In this document: one piece after another, positions 40,678 through 49,198 of the stretch
Position numbering within the stretch: position 1 is the first letter of the stretch
Layout of the letters: each line of letters begins with the position of its first letter
Origin: Ideonella dechloratans
GTDB lineage: Bacteria; Pseudomonadota; Gammaproteobacteria; Burkholderiales; Burkholderiaceae_C
Direction of reading: 5' to 3'
DNA length: 64,000 bases
NCBI RefSeq assembly: GCF_021049305.1
Contig: NZ_CP088082.1
Coordinates: 434,001 to 498,000 of the forward strand
Program-made: the position numbers and the translations under genes
Notes under the pieces: generated by a model
Database searches by the model: none
The model's input: only the letters and a program-made list of their open reading frames with translations
What the model was told of the DNA's origin: nothing

Positions 40678-42471
40678 GTGAACACCGTGCCGCGCTTCCT
40701 CTTCGCACCTGTCCTGATCCTGGCCGCCGCCGTCATGCCGATCGCAGCGCAGGCGGACACGGTGCGCATCGCGGTGCTGGCCTTCCAGGGCTCCGAGCGC
40801 GCGGCCCAGGACTTCGAGCCCACGCTGGCCCACCTGAACGCCACGCTGCCGCAGCACCATTTCGAGCTGGCCGCCTTGGACCCGGCGGGCATCGAGCTGG
40901 CGGTGGCCGAGCACACGGTGGACTTCGTCGTCACCAACCCCGGCGACTACGTGGAGCTGGAGGCCGGCCACGGCGTGACCCGCCTGGCCACGCTGGAAGC
41001 CCGCGACCATGCCGTGCCCACCGACACCGTGGGCTCCACCGTCATCACCCTGAACCGGCCCGGCCACCCCACCCGATTTGCCGACCTGGCCGGGCGCCGC
41101 CTGGCCGTGGTCTCGCCCGAGGCCTTCGGCGGCTGGCGGGTGGTCTGGCGCGAGATGGACCAGGCCGGCGTGCCGCCCGAGCGCCTGCAGGCCCTGGTGA
41201 GCACCGGTTTCCCGATGGACACGGTCATCACCGCGCTGCGCGAGGGCCGGGCCGATGCCGGGGTGCTGCGCACCTGCCTGCTGGAGCAGGAGATCGCCGC
41301 AGGCCGGGTGCGGCCGGACGAGTTCGCGGTGGTGGCCGAACAGCCGCCCAGCGGCTTCCCCTGCCGGCTGTCCTCGCGCCTGTACCCGGACTGGCCCTTC
41401 GCCCGCCTGGCGGGCACTTCCCCCGATCTGGCCAAGGCGGTGACCGCCGCCCTGCTGACCATGCCGCCGGTGGACGGCCGGGCCTGGACCGCGCCGCAGG
41501 ACTACACCGGCGTCCACGCGCTGTTCCGCGAGCTGCGCATCGGCCCCTATGCCTATCTGGGCCACACCACCCTGGGCGGCATCCTGCGCGAGCACTGGCC
41601 CTGGTTCGTGTTCTCGGCCCTGGCCGTGCTGTGGTGGATCTTCCATGTGGTGCGGGTGGAGACCCTGGTGCGCCGCCGCACCGCCGAGCTGACCCGTGCC
41701 ATCGAAGGGCGCGAGGCGGCCGAGCGCGCCGCCCGCCAGCACCGCGAAGAGCGCGACCAGTTCTCGCGCCTGGGCATCCTGGGCGAGATGGCGTCCAACA
41801 TCGCCCACGAGCTGAACCAGCCGCTGGCGGCCATCACCAACTACGCCGAGGGCATCACCCGCGTCATCGACGCCGGCCGCATCGACCCGGCCTTCATCCG
41901 CAACGGTGCCCGCGGCATCGCCGGTCAGGCCGAGCGGGCCGGGGTGATCATCCGCCGCATCCGCGGCTTCGTGCGCCGGCGCGAGGTGCAGCGCGAGCAA
42001 CTGGACATCAACGACGTGGTGCGCGAGACCCTGGCCATGTTCGAGGGCCAGGCCCGGCTGCGCGGCGTGCCGCTGACCGTGGATTTGGGCGAGGGCCTGC
42101 CGCCGATCAGCGCCGACCTGATCGAGATCGAACAGGTGCTGCTCAACCTGCTGCAGAACGCCCTGGACGTGATGGACGGCCGCCCCGACAAGGCCCGCGG
42201 CATCACCGTGACCACGCGCCGCAGCGTGGAGAACACCGACTCGGTCGAGGTGGCCGTGCGCGACCACGGCACCGGCCTCACGCCCGAGGTGCAGGCGCAT
42301 CTGTTCGACCCCTTCTTCACCACCAAGCCGCAGGGCCTGGGCCTGGGCCTGTCCATCTGCCGCACCATCGTCGAAAGCCACGGCGGGCACCTGTGGGCCA
42401 CGAATGAACCCGACGGCGGGCTGAGCATGTGCTTCGCCTTGCCCATCCTCACCGAGGACAGCCCCTCATGA
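40678..42471 (+). CDS. TtrS-like sensor histidine kinase with PhnD-type periplasmic domain
   Basis: A 597-residue membrane sensor. A signal/anchor segment (FLFAPVLILAAAVMPIAAQA) precedes a periplasmic phosphonate-binding-like domain (about 25-290; VRIAVLAFQGSERA, GVLRTCLLEQE, GFPCRLSSRLYPDWPFA). Then come one transmembrane helix (WPWFVFSALAVLWWIFHVV) and a kinase core with HELNQPLAAI, LLNLLQNALDV and GLGLGLSICR. Such an architecture and the RLYPDWPFA stretch are typical of the tetrathionate sensor TtrS. Start is GTG 40678 or GTG 40687. Its stop overlaps the regulator start (ATGA). Confidence 0.82.
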   Translation: MNTVPRFLFAPVLILAAAVMPIAAQADTVRIAVLAFQGSERAAQDFEPTLAHLNATLPQHHFELAALDPAGIELAVAEHTVDFVVTNPGDYVELEAGHGVTRLATLEARDHAVPTDTVGSTVITLNRPGHPTRFADLAGRRLAVVSPEAFGGWRVVWREMDQAGVPPERLQALVSTGFPMDTVITALREGRADAGVLRTCLLEQEIAAGRVRPDEFAVVAEQPPSGFPCRLSSRLYPDWPFARLAGTSPDLAKAVTAALLTMPPVDGRAWTAPQDYTGVHALFRELRIGPYAYLGHTTLGGILREHWPWFVFSALAVLWWIFHVVRVETLVRRRTAELTRAIEGREAAERAARQHREERDQFSRLGILGEMASNIAHELNQPLAAITNYAEGITRVIDAGRIDPAFIRNGARGIAGQAERAGVIIRRIRGFVRRREVQREQLDINDVVRETLAMFEGQARLRGVPLTVDLGEGLPPISADLIEIEQVLLNLLQNALDVMDGRPDKARGITVTTRRSVENTDSVEVAVRDHGTGLTPEVQAHLFDPFFTTKPQGLGLGLSICRTIVESHGGHLWATNEPDGGLSMCFALPILTEDSPS

Positions 42472-43109
42472 GTTCCGTCACGCTCCCCGCCGAGGCCGAT
42501 GCCCCGCTGATCCTGATCGTCGACGACGACGAGGCCATGCGCAGCTCCATGGCCTTCCTCTTCGATTCCATCGGGCTGGCGGCCCAAAGCTACCCGGATG
42601 CCGCCAGCTTCCTGGCCGCGCTGCCCCCGCCCGAGCAGCTGCGCCCCGGCGCCCTGGTGCTGGATGTGCGCATGCCCGGCATGAGCGGGCTGGAGCTGCA
42701 GCGCCTGCTGGCCGAGCGTCACTTCCCCTTGCCCATCCTGATCGTCACCGGCCACGGCGACGTGCCGATGGCGGTGCAGGCGCTCAAGGCCGGGGCCTAC
42801 GACTTCATCGAGAAGCCCTTCAAGGAGCAGTACCTGCTGGACATGGTGGGCGCGGCCATCCGGGTGTCGCAGGACACGCTGGCCCGGCAGAGCCGGCAGC
42901 GCTCCGTCAGTGAGCGCCTGGCCCGCCTGGGTCGGCGCGAGCGCGAGGTGCTGGACGGCATCCTGGCGGGCAAGCTCAACAAGGTCATCGCCTACGAGCT
43001 GGAGCTGTCGGTCAAGACGGTGGAGGCCTACCGCGCCTCCATCATGCTGAAGATGGAGGCGGGCTCGCTGGCCGAGCTGGCCACCATGGTGGCCAAGGCG
43101 CAGGGCTGA
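42468..43109 (+). CDS. TtrR-like response regulator (FixJ/NarL type)
   Basis: A 213-residue regulator with a receiver domain (LIVDDDEAMRSSM, phosphoacceptor Asp in LVLDVRMPGMSG, Lys in IEKPF) and a LuxR-type HTH (RLGRREREVLDGILAGKLNKVIAYELELSVKTVEAYRASIM). Translationally coupled to the sensor kinase. By analogy with TtrR it probably activates genes for thiosulfate/tetrathionate metabolism, first of all the adjacent pentaheme cytochrome. Converges with the gene at 43125. Confidence 0.86.
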   Translation: MSSVTLPAEADAPLILIVDDDEAMRSSMAFLFDSIGLAAQSYPDAASFLAALPPPEQLRPGALVLDVRMPGMSGLELQRLLAERHFPLPILIVTGHGDVPMAVQALKAGAYDFIEKPFKEQYLLDMVGAAIRVSQDTLARQSRQRSVSERLARLGRREREVLDGILAGKLNKVIAYELELSVKTVEAYRASIMLKMEAGSLAELATMVAKAQG

Positions 43110-43124
43110 GGCTGCGCTGGCCTC

Positions 43125-44213
43125 TCAGGCCTGGGCCGGCAGCGCCATCTCCGCAACCAGGGTGTCGACCAGCACCTCCGCCGGCAGGGCGCGGGCCAGC
43201 GGCGCGCCCTGGCCGGCCCAATGGGCTGCGTACTGGGTGGCCTCGTCTCTGCCGCCTTCACGGCTGGCAGCGGCATGCAGCTGCTTGGTGGCGTCATAGG
43301 CGCGCGGGTAGGCCGCCGGCTGCAGCCCGGCGGGCAGTTGTTCGCCTTCGGCGATGAAGGGGCCCAGCAGCCCGCGGGCCGGGCGGCCGGACAGCACGCG
43401 GGTGAGCCGGGTGTGCTCGGCCCGCTCGCTCTGCAGCGCGGCGCGGTAGGCCGCATCGGCCGCCGATTCCGGGCACAGCACGAAGGCGGTGCCCAGCTGG
43501 GCCGCCACGGCCCCCAGGGCCAGCGCCGCGCGGATGCCCGCGCCGTCCATCAGGCCGCCGGCCGCGATCAGCGGCAGGCCGGTCTCGTGCCGCAGACGCT
43601 GCAGCAGCACCAGGGTGCTCAGGCCCTCGTCGGGCGCCGAGGGGTCGAACATGCCCCGGTGCCCGCCAGCCTCGATGCCCTGGGCCACGATGGCGTCCAC
43701 GCCGGCGGCCTCGATCTGCCGGGCCTCCGCCGGGCAGGTGGCGGTGGCCAGGGTGACGATGCCGGCCTGCCGCAGCGCGGTGATCCATGCCGCCGCCGGC
43801 AGCCCGAAGTGGAAGCTGACGACGGCGGGGCGCAGTTCCAGCAGCAGCGCGAACACGTCGTCGGCCTGCACGAAGCTGCGGTAGATCTCCCGCAGCTGCG
43901 CCGGCGGGGTCAGGCCCAGGGCCTGGAAGCGCGGGGCCAGGTGGGCCAGCCAGGCGGCGTCACCGGCCGGGTCGTCCGGTGCCGGCGCGTGGCAGAAGAC
44001 GTTGACGTTGAAGGGCCGGTCGGTCAGCGCCAAGGTCTCTTCGATCATCGCCCGGGCCTGCGCGGCGGTGCTGGCGCCGATGCCCAGCGCCCCCAGGCCG
44101 CCCGCGTTGGACACGGCCGCCGCCAGCCGGGGCGTGGAGACGCCGGCCATCGGGGCCTGGAAGATGGGGTGGCGCAGGCCCAGGCGGGCCAGCAGGGCAG
44201 AGTCGGATGGCAT
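43125..44213 (-). CDS. Nitronate monooxygenase family protein
   Basis: A 362-residue FMN-dependent TIM-barrel protein: HPIFQAPMAGVSTPRLAAAVSNAGGLGALGIG, DAIVAQGIEAGGHRGMF, LIAAGGLMDGAGIRAALALGAVAAQLGTAF. Clearly paralogous to, but divergent from, the enzyme at 6406. Family activity is oxidation of nitronates. ATG 44213. It appears as a single-gene unit divergent from the DUF1992 gene. Confidence 0.85.
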   Translation of the reverse strand: MPSDSALLARLGLRHPIFQAPMAGVSTPRLAAAVSNAGGLGALGIGASTAAQARAMIEETLALTDRPFNVNVFCHAPAPDDPAGDAAWLAHLAPRFQALGLTPPAQLREIYRSFVQADDVFALLLELRPAVVSFHFGLPAAAWITALRQAGIVTLATATCPAEARQIEAAGVDAIVAQGIEAGGHRGMFDPSAPDEGLSTLVLLQRLRHETGLPLIAAGGLMDGAGIRAALALGAVAAQLGTAFVLCPESAADAAYRAALQSERAEHTRLTRVLSGRPARGLLGPFIAEGEQLPAGLQPAAYPRAYDATKQLHAAASREGGRDEATQYAAHWAGQGAPLARALPAEVLVDTLVAEMALPAQA

Positions 44214-44295
44214 GGCGAGGATTCTCTCGCCAGCGCTTCAAGCCTGCGCGCCGCAGGGGTAGGCTGGCGGCTGCACACCTTTGCCGGGAGAGCCC

Positions 44296-44676
44296 ATGAC
44301 CCGTCCCACCGATTCCCACGCCCGTCAGCAGCGCGATGCGGCCCTGCGCACGCTGGACGAGGCCATTGCCGACCATCTGGCCCAGGCCCAGCGCTCGGGG
44401 GAACTGCAGGGCGCCCCCAGCTACGGCAAGCCGCTGGCCGAGATGGCGGGCTGGGAGGAGACCCCGGTCGAGTTCCGGCTGCCGTTCAAGATCCTCAAGA
44501 ACGCGGGCGTGTCGCCGCCCGAGATCGAGCTCTTCCACCGCCGGGCCGCGTTGCGCCAGGCGCTCGCCGCAGCCTCTTGCGACGAGGAGCGCGGGCGCTT
44601 GCAGCGGGAGCTGGGCGAGCTGGAACAGGCCCTGGCCCTGCGGCTGGAGGGCATGCGCGCGACGGGGCGGGTGTGA
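44296..44676 (+). CDS. DUF1992 (DnaJ-homologue C28-like) protein
   Basis: A 126-residue cytoplasmic protein matching the DUF1992 pattern: LDEAIADHLAQAQRSGELQ, then YGKPLA, and LPFKILKNAGVSPPEIELF followed by charged helices. Function unknown; distant relatives are named for a conserved segment of DNAJC28. ATG 44296 follows GGGAGAG. Confidence 0.75.
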   Translation: MTRPTDSHARQQRDAALRTLDEAIADHLAQAQRSGELQGAPSYGKPLAEMAGWEETPVEFRLPFKILKNAGVSPPEIELFHRRAALRQALAAASCDEERGRLQRELGELEQALALRLEGMRATGRV

Positions 44677-44771
44677 TAGGCGGGGTGGCGGGCGGGGGCA
44701 GTGGAGGGCCCGCTCCGCGCAGGGTTTCCTGCGCTATGTCACACGCCGGAAACGGCGCCGGGTTTTAGAAT

Positions 44772-44790
44772 TAGGGGTTTTCCCTATAAA
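44772..44790 (+). promoter_or_regulatory. Inverted repeat TAGGG-GTTTT-CCCTA over a -10-like TATAAA
   Basis: TAGGG/CCCTA arms (44772-44786) overlap TATAAA (44785-44790) about 30 bp before the small DUF3563-like gene. Likely a promoter with an operator; no good -35 box is visible. Confidence 0.4.
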
Positions 44791-44818
44791 TACGGTGCCT
44801 CAGAGCACTGACAACACC

Positions 44819-45007
44819 ATGCGCTCCGTTCTGACCGTACTGAAAAACCTGTTCCATACCACCCCGTCCTCGCAAGAGGACAGCCGCGCGGCCTACCTGG
44901 CCGAGTTCGCCGAACTGGGGAATGCCGAGCAACGCCGGCGTGAAATCGAGCATCGCCAGCGCACGCTGCTGATGCTGGCCCCCCAGCTGACCCCGTTCAT
45001 CCGCTGA
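44819..45007 (+). CDS. DUF3563-like small protein
   Basis: A 62-residue protein, MRSVLTVLKNLFHTTPSSQED then AAYLAEFAELGNAEQRRREIEHRQ. It resembles DUF3563 proteins of Burkholderiales (short N-terminal hydrophobic helix, AYLAxAxDxxxLERRxREI-like core). Function unknown. The gene has a defined promoter-like region and a strong terminator, supporting that it is real. Its tail (LLMLAPQLTPFIR) is not typical of the family. Confidence 0.6.
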   Translation: MRSVLTVLKNLFHTTPSSQEDSRAAYLAEFAELGNAEQRRREIEHRQRTLLMLAPQLTPFIR

Positions 45008-45019
45008 ACGGCCCGATGC

Positions 45020-45065
45020 ACGCCCCGCCCGTGGTGCATGCCGCCCGGGCGGGGCGTGTGCTTTT
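45020..45065 (+). terminator. Strong intrinsic terminator after DUF3563-like gene
   Basis: ACGCCCCGCCCG (45020-45031) and CGGGCGGGGCGT (45046-45057) form a perfect 12-bp stem followed within a few bases by TTTT. It may also serve the convergent GGDEF gene ending at 45072. Confidence 0.75.
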
Positions 45066-45071
45066 GGGGCC

Positions 45072-46010
45072 TCAGACCAGGGCCGCGATCCGGTTGCGGC
45101 CTTCCTGCTTGGCCCGGTAGAGCTGCTGGTCCACCGCCCGCAGGGCATCCTGCGGCTCGGCCCCGGGGCCGGGCGTGAGGGTGCCCACCCCGATGCTCAC
45201 GGTGACCCGCTGCCCATGCGGGTTCTGCGCATGGGGCAGGGCCAGCTTTTCGATCAGGCGCAGGCAGCGCTCGGCCACGCGCTGCGCGCCGGCGGCGTCG
45301 GTCTCGGGCAGCACCAGCACGAACTCCTCGCCGCCGTAGCGGGCCACCAGGTCGCGCGGGCCCACCAGGGCCAGCCGCAGGGTCTGGGCAATTTCGGTCA
45401 GGCAGGTGTCACCCTGCAGGTGGCCGTACAGGTCGTTGTACTGCTTGAACAGGTCCACATCGACCAGCAGCAGGGACAGCGGCTGCTGGCTGTGGCGGGC
45501 GCTCTCCCACTCGCGAGCCAGGCTGGTGTCGAACTGGCGGCGGTTGGCAATGCCGGTCAGGCCATCCTTGAAGGACAGGGCTTCCAGCTCCTTCTGCAGG
45601 GCCAGCAGCTTTTCCTCGGTCTTCTTGCGTTCGCTGATGTCGAACATGAAGCCGACCAGCGATTCCACCTCGCCCTGGTCGTTGCGCACCACATGCACCA
45701 CGTCGCGGATCCAGACATAGCCGTTGTCCTGGGTCAGCGCCCGGTAGTCGGCTTCGTGGTCCACCCCGGCCTGGGACTGGGCGATGCAGAAGTTCACCAC
45801 GCGCTCGCGGTCCTCGGGGTGGATGCGGCTGGCCCAGTCGTTGGCCGACACCCAGCTGTCCTGGCGCCAGCCCAGCAGGGGCTCGATCTGCGGCCCGATG
45901 TAGCTGAAGCTCATCGTCGGCCAGTCGATCTTCCAGGGAATGGCCCGGGTGGATTCCAGCAGGGTCTTGTAAACGGCGCTGTCGTTCGGAAGGTCGCTGA
46001 TCTCAGCCAT
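45072..46010 (-). CDS. PAS-GGDEF diguanylate cyclase
   Basis: A 312-residue cytoplasmic protein with one PAS (PAS_3/PAC-type, residues about 20-135, ending FMFDISERKKTEE) and a GGDEF domain. The active site YGGEEF is intact, but the position of the RxxD inhibitory site reads GPRD, so product inhibition is probably lost. ATG 46010. It lies 42 bp downstream of arsA on the same strand and could receive read-through from the arsenic operon. Confidence 0.85.
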   Translation of the reverse strand: MAEISDLPNDSAVYKTLLESTRAIPWKIDWPTMSFSYIGPQIEPLLGWRQDSWVSANDWASRIHPEDRERVVNFCIAQSQAGVDHEADYRALTQDNGYVWIRDVVHVVRNDQGEVESLVGFMFDISERKKTEEKLLALQKELEALSFKDGLTGIANRRQFDTSLAREWESARHSQQPLSLLLVDVDLFKQYNDLYGHLQGDTCLTEIAQTLRLALVGPRDLVARYGGEEFVLVLPETDAAGAQRVAERCLRLIEKLALPHAQNPHGQRVTVSIGVGTLTPGPGAEPQDALRAVDQQLYRAKQEGRNRIAALV

Positions 46011-46052
46011 CAAGGTGGTGCTCAGTTCTGCAAAAGCACACCTTATCGCATA

Positions 46053-47819
46053 TCAAGATGACGCGCCGGATACCGGTGTCGTTGCCAGGGCCTGCAGCGC
46101 CGGCAGGCCCACGGGCGGTTCCGCCTGCCAGGGCACCGCGTGCAGCCGCCGGGCCAGGCCCGACGCCACCCGGCGCACCTGCAACTGCTCGCCGCTCAGG
46201 CGGGCCTGCAGCAGCGGGTTGCGGGTGCCGGTGGCCAGCAGCGAGCGGTTGAGCACCCAGGCCCAGGGCTCCACCCCAGCGCGGCGCAGGTCGTCCTGCA
46301 GGGCCGCGGCCTGGGACACGGGCGTCGTCTCCGGCAGCGTGACCAGGATCACCCGGGTGTAGGCCGGATCCTGCAGGCGCATCAGCGGGGTGACCACGTG
46401 CAGGGCCGGCTGGCCCTCGAACTCGCGGGTCATTTGCCGGTGGTAGGCGCCGGTGGCGTCCATCAGCAGCAGCGAGTGGCCGGTGGGGGCGGTGTCCAGC
46501 ACCACGAAGGCGCTGCGCGCTTGCGCCACGGTGCGCGAGAAGGCGTGGAAGACGGCCACTTCCTCGGTGCAGGGCGAGGCCAAGTCCTCGCGCAGCAGGG
46601 CCAGCTCCTGTTCGTCCAGGCCGGGCGCGCGCGCGGCCATGATCTTCTCGATGTAGCGCGCCGTCTCGGCCTTGGGGTCGATGCGGCTGACGTCCAGGCC
46701 CGGCAGCGAGCCGACCAGCGTGTCGCCCAGGTGGTCGGCCGGGTCGGTGGTGCTCAGGTGCACCGCATGGCCGCGCTGCACCAGGCCCACGGCCAGGGCG
46801 GCGGCCAGGGTCGTCTTGCCCACGCCGCCCTTGCCCATCACCATGATCAGGCCGCGCCCGGCCTGGGCCAGCTGGTCCACCAGGGCGCCGAAGCTCTCGG
46901 CCTGGACATCGGCCGGCGCCGGGGGCAGGGCCGACAGGCTGGGGGGCGTGTCGCTCAGCAGCTGGCGCAGCGCGCCCACGCCCACCGTGTCGAAGGGCCG
47001 CAGCGGTACCTGCACCTGTGGCAGGGGCTGCAGCGCCGCGGGCAGATCGGCCAGCGCCGCGGCTTCCTGGCGGGCGATGGCGGCGGCCACCGCGTCGCTG
47101 GCCTGGGCGGCCGGGAAGACACCGTTGACGGCCAGGCGCTGCGCGTTCAGGCCCAGCGCGGCCAGTTCCTGGGCGCTGCGGCCGGCTTCGGCCAGGGCGC
47201 TGCGGTCGGCGCGGGCCACCAGCACCACGGTGGTCAGCGCGGGGTCGGTCAGCGTGGCCAGGGCGGCGTTGAAGCGGGACTCCTGCATCTTCAGTCCCGA
47301 GTGCGGGCCCAGGCAGGAGGCGCCCCGGTCGTTGTCCTGCAGGAAACCGCTCCAGGCCTGGGGCAGGCTGAGCAGGCGCAGGGTGTGGCCGGTGGGCGCG
47401 GTGTCGAACACCACATGGTCGAAGTCCTGCGCGCCACCGGCCAGCAGGCCGGAGAACTCGTCGAAGGACGCGATCTCTGTCGTGCAGGCGCCGGAGAGCT
47501 GCTCGCGCACCGTGTTGCGCTCCTCGGTCGAGGCCTCGGCCATCTGGGCCAGCACGCGCTGGCGGTACTGGTCGGCCGCCACCTGCGGGTCGATGTTCAG
47601 CACCGACAGGCCCGGCACCGTGGGCACGGCCACCGGCGCGTTGCGCAGCGGCACGCCCAGCATCTCGTCCAGGTTGGACGCCGCGTCGGTGCTGACCAGC
47701 AGCACCCGCTGGCCCTGGTCGGCCAGCTGGATGGCGGTGGCCGTGGACAGGGAGGTCTTGCCCACACCCCCCTTGCCAGTGAAGAACAGGTAGCGGGTGG
47801 GGTGGGGGACGAGGTTCAT
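46053..47819 (-). CDS. arsA: Arsenite-activated ATPase ArsA
   Basis: A 588-residue duplicated ATPase with two Walker A loops (TGKGGVGKTSL near residue 14 and MGKGGVGKTTL near 338) and two DTAPTGH motifs. Cys residues in GACTTEIASF, GASCLGPH and ASPCTEEVAVF sit where the three metalloid-binding Cys of ArsA are expected. ArsA normally drives an ArsB-type arsenite pump; here only ACR3 and an ArsP-like permease are in the cluster. ATG 47819, 7 bp after the small thioredoxin-like gene. Confidence 0.92.
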   Translation of the reverse strand: MNLVPHPTRYLFFTGKGGVGKTSLSTATAIQLADQGQRVLLVSTDAASNLDEMLGVPLRNAPVAVPTVPGLSVLNIDPQVAADQYRQRVLAQMAEASTEERNTVREQLSGACTTEIASFDEFSGLLAGGAQDFDHVVFDTAPTGHTLRLLSLPQAWSGFLQDNDRGASCLGPHSGLKMQESRFNAALATLTDPALTTVVLVARADRSALAEAGRSAQELAALGLNAQRLAVNGVFPAAQASDAVAAAIARQEAAALADLPAALQPLPQVQVPLRPFDTVGVGALRQLLSDTPPSLSALPPAPADVQAESFGALVDQLAQAGRGLIMVMGKGGVGKTTLAAALAVGLVQRGHAVHLSTTDPADHLGDTLVGSLPGLDVSRIDPKAETARYIEKIMAARAPGLDEQELALLREDLASPCTEEVAVFHAFSRTVAQARSAFVVLDTAPTGHSLLLMDATGAYHRQMTREFEGQPALHVVTPLMRLQDPAYTRVILVTLPETTPVSQAAALQDDLRRAGVEPWAWVLNRSLLATGTRNPLLQARLSGEQLQVRRVASGLARRLHAVPWQAEPPVGLPALQALATTPVSGASS

Positions 47820-47826
47820 GTCGGTG

Positions 47827-48060
47827 TCAGCTCAGCCAGGCCTCGATCTTGTCACGGCTGGGCAGGCCGCCGGCATGCACCACCTTGCCGTCCAGCACCA
47901 CCCCCGGGGTGGCCATGACGCCGTAGCCGATGATGGCCTGCATGTCCTGCACCTTTTCGATCGTCACCGGCACGCCCTTGTCCCGGGCCACCTGCTCGAT
48001 CAGGGCGATGGTGTTGCGGCAGTTGGCACAGCCCGAGCCGAGAACCTTGATGTCTTTCAT
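47827..48060 (-). CDS. Small thioredoxin-fold redox protein
   Basis: A 77-residue mini-thioredoxin, MKDIKVLGSGCANCRNTI (Cys11, Cys14), then the cis-Pro loop VMATPGVVLDGKVVHAGG. Such proteins accompany arsP-type permeases and probably transfer electrons to a metalloid reductase or act as chaperones. ATG 48060 is preferred to the GTG two codons upstream. Lies between arsP and arsA. Confidence 0.82.
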   Translation of the reverse strand: MKDIKVLGSGCANCRNTIALIEQVARDKGVPVTIEKVQDMQAIIGYGVMATPGVVLDGKVVHAGGLPSRDKIEAWLS

Positions 48061-48094
48061 GTTCACTCCTGGTTGAAGAACGGGGTCGGTGCCG

Positions 48095-49120
48095 TCACAG
48101 CACCGCGTTGAAGACGTAGCCCACCAGCAGGATGCCGCCGGCCACCACGCCGGCGAAGGTGGCGATCAGGCACGGCTTGAGCGCCTTGCGCAGGATGATC
48201 ATTTCCGGGGCCGAGAGGGCGATGACGCTCATCATGAAAGCCAGCACGGTGCCCAGCGCCGCACCCTTGCCCAGCAGGGCCTGCACGATGGGGATGATGC
48301 CGGCCGCGTTGGTGTACATGGGCACGCCCAGCAGCACCGCCGCCGGCACGCTCCACCAGGCCTCCCGCCCCATGATGGTGGCCATGAAGTCCTGCGGCAC
48401 ATAGCCGTGGATGCCCGCGCCCAGGGCGATGCCGGCCACCACATAGGGCCAGACCTTGCCGACGATCTCGCGCACGTGGGTGGCGCCGGCCTGCAGGCGT
48501 TGCAGCATGCTCTGCGGCTCGCCCGCCACCGTGGCCCCGCCCTGGCCGCTGGCCACGGCCTGCACCCAGTCTTCCAGGTGGCGTTCCATGCCCAGCCGGC
48601 CGATGACCCAGCCGGCCACGATGGCCACGCTCAGGCCCAGCCCCAGGTAGAGCGCCGCCACCTTCCAGCCGAACAGACCCAGCAGCATCACCAGCGCCAC
48701 CTCGTTGACCATGGGCGCGGAGATCAGGAAGGAGAAGGTCACGCCCAGCGGCACGCCGGCCGAGAGGATGCCGATGAACAGCGGCACGGCCGAGCAGGAG
48801 CAGAAGGGGGTGACGATGCCCAGCAGGGCGGCCAGCACATTGCCGATGCCGGCACGGTGCCCGGCCAGCAGGGCGCGGGTGCGCTCGGGGGCGAACCAGG
48901 TCTGCACCACCCCCATGACGAACACCACGCCGACGAGCAGCAGCAGCACCTTGGGCGTGTCGAAGAAGAAGAAGTGCAGCGATTCACCCAGCGCCGTCTG
49001 GCGGCTCAGACCCGTCCATCCCAGCAGGGTGTCGGCGAAGGCGGTGAGGTGGGTGTAGGCCCACCACCAGGCCGGCAGCAGCACGGCCAGGCCAATCCAC
49101 CAGCGTTTCAGGGGCGTCAT
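48095..49120 (-). CDS. ArsP-like permease (DUF318 family, organoarsenical efflux type)
   Basis: A 341-residue membrane protein with about eight to ten helices. The family signature TPFCSCSAVPLFIGILSAGVPLGVTFSF contains the Cys pair linked to trivalent methylarsenical transport in ArsP. A second conserved block is GVPMYTNAAGIIPI. The presence of ArsI and a mini-thioredoxin in the same operon supports handling of organoarsenicals. ATG 49120. Confidence 0.82.
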   Translation of the reverse strand: MTPLKRWWIGLAVLLPAWWWAYTHLTAFADTLLGWTGLSRQTALGESLHFFFFDTPKVLLLLVGVVFVMGVVQTWFAPERTRALLAGHRAGIGNVLAALLGIVTPFCSCSAVPLFIGILSAGVPLGVTFSFLISAPMVNEVALVMLLGLFGWKVAALYLGLGLSVAIVAGWVIGRLGMERHLEDWVQAVASGQGGATVAGEPQSMLQRLQAGATHVREIVGKVWPYVVAGIALGAGIHGYVPQDFMATIMGREAWWSVPAAVLLGVPMYTNAAGIIPIVQALLGKGAALGTVLAFMMSVIALSAPEMIILRKALKPCLIATFAGVVAGGILLVGYVFNAVL

Positions 49121-49198
49121 CGTGTGTGTCCAGTGTCGTCTCCATCAGAAGACGCAGGACCGCCCCAAAAGATGCAGGGGCGCCGCCGCGGGCGACGC

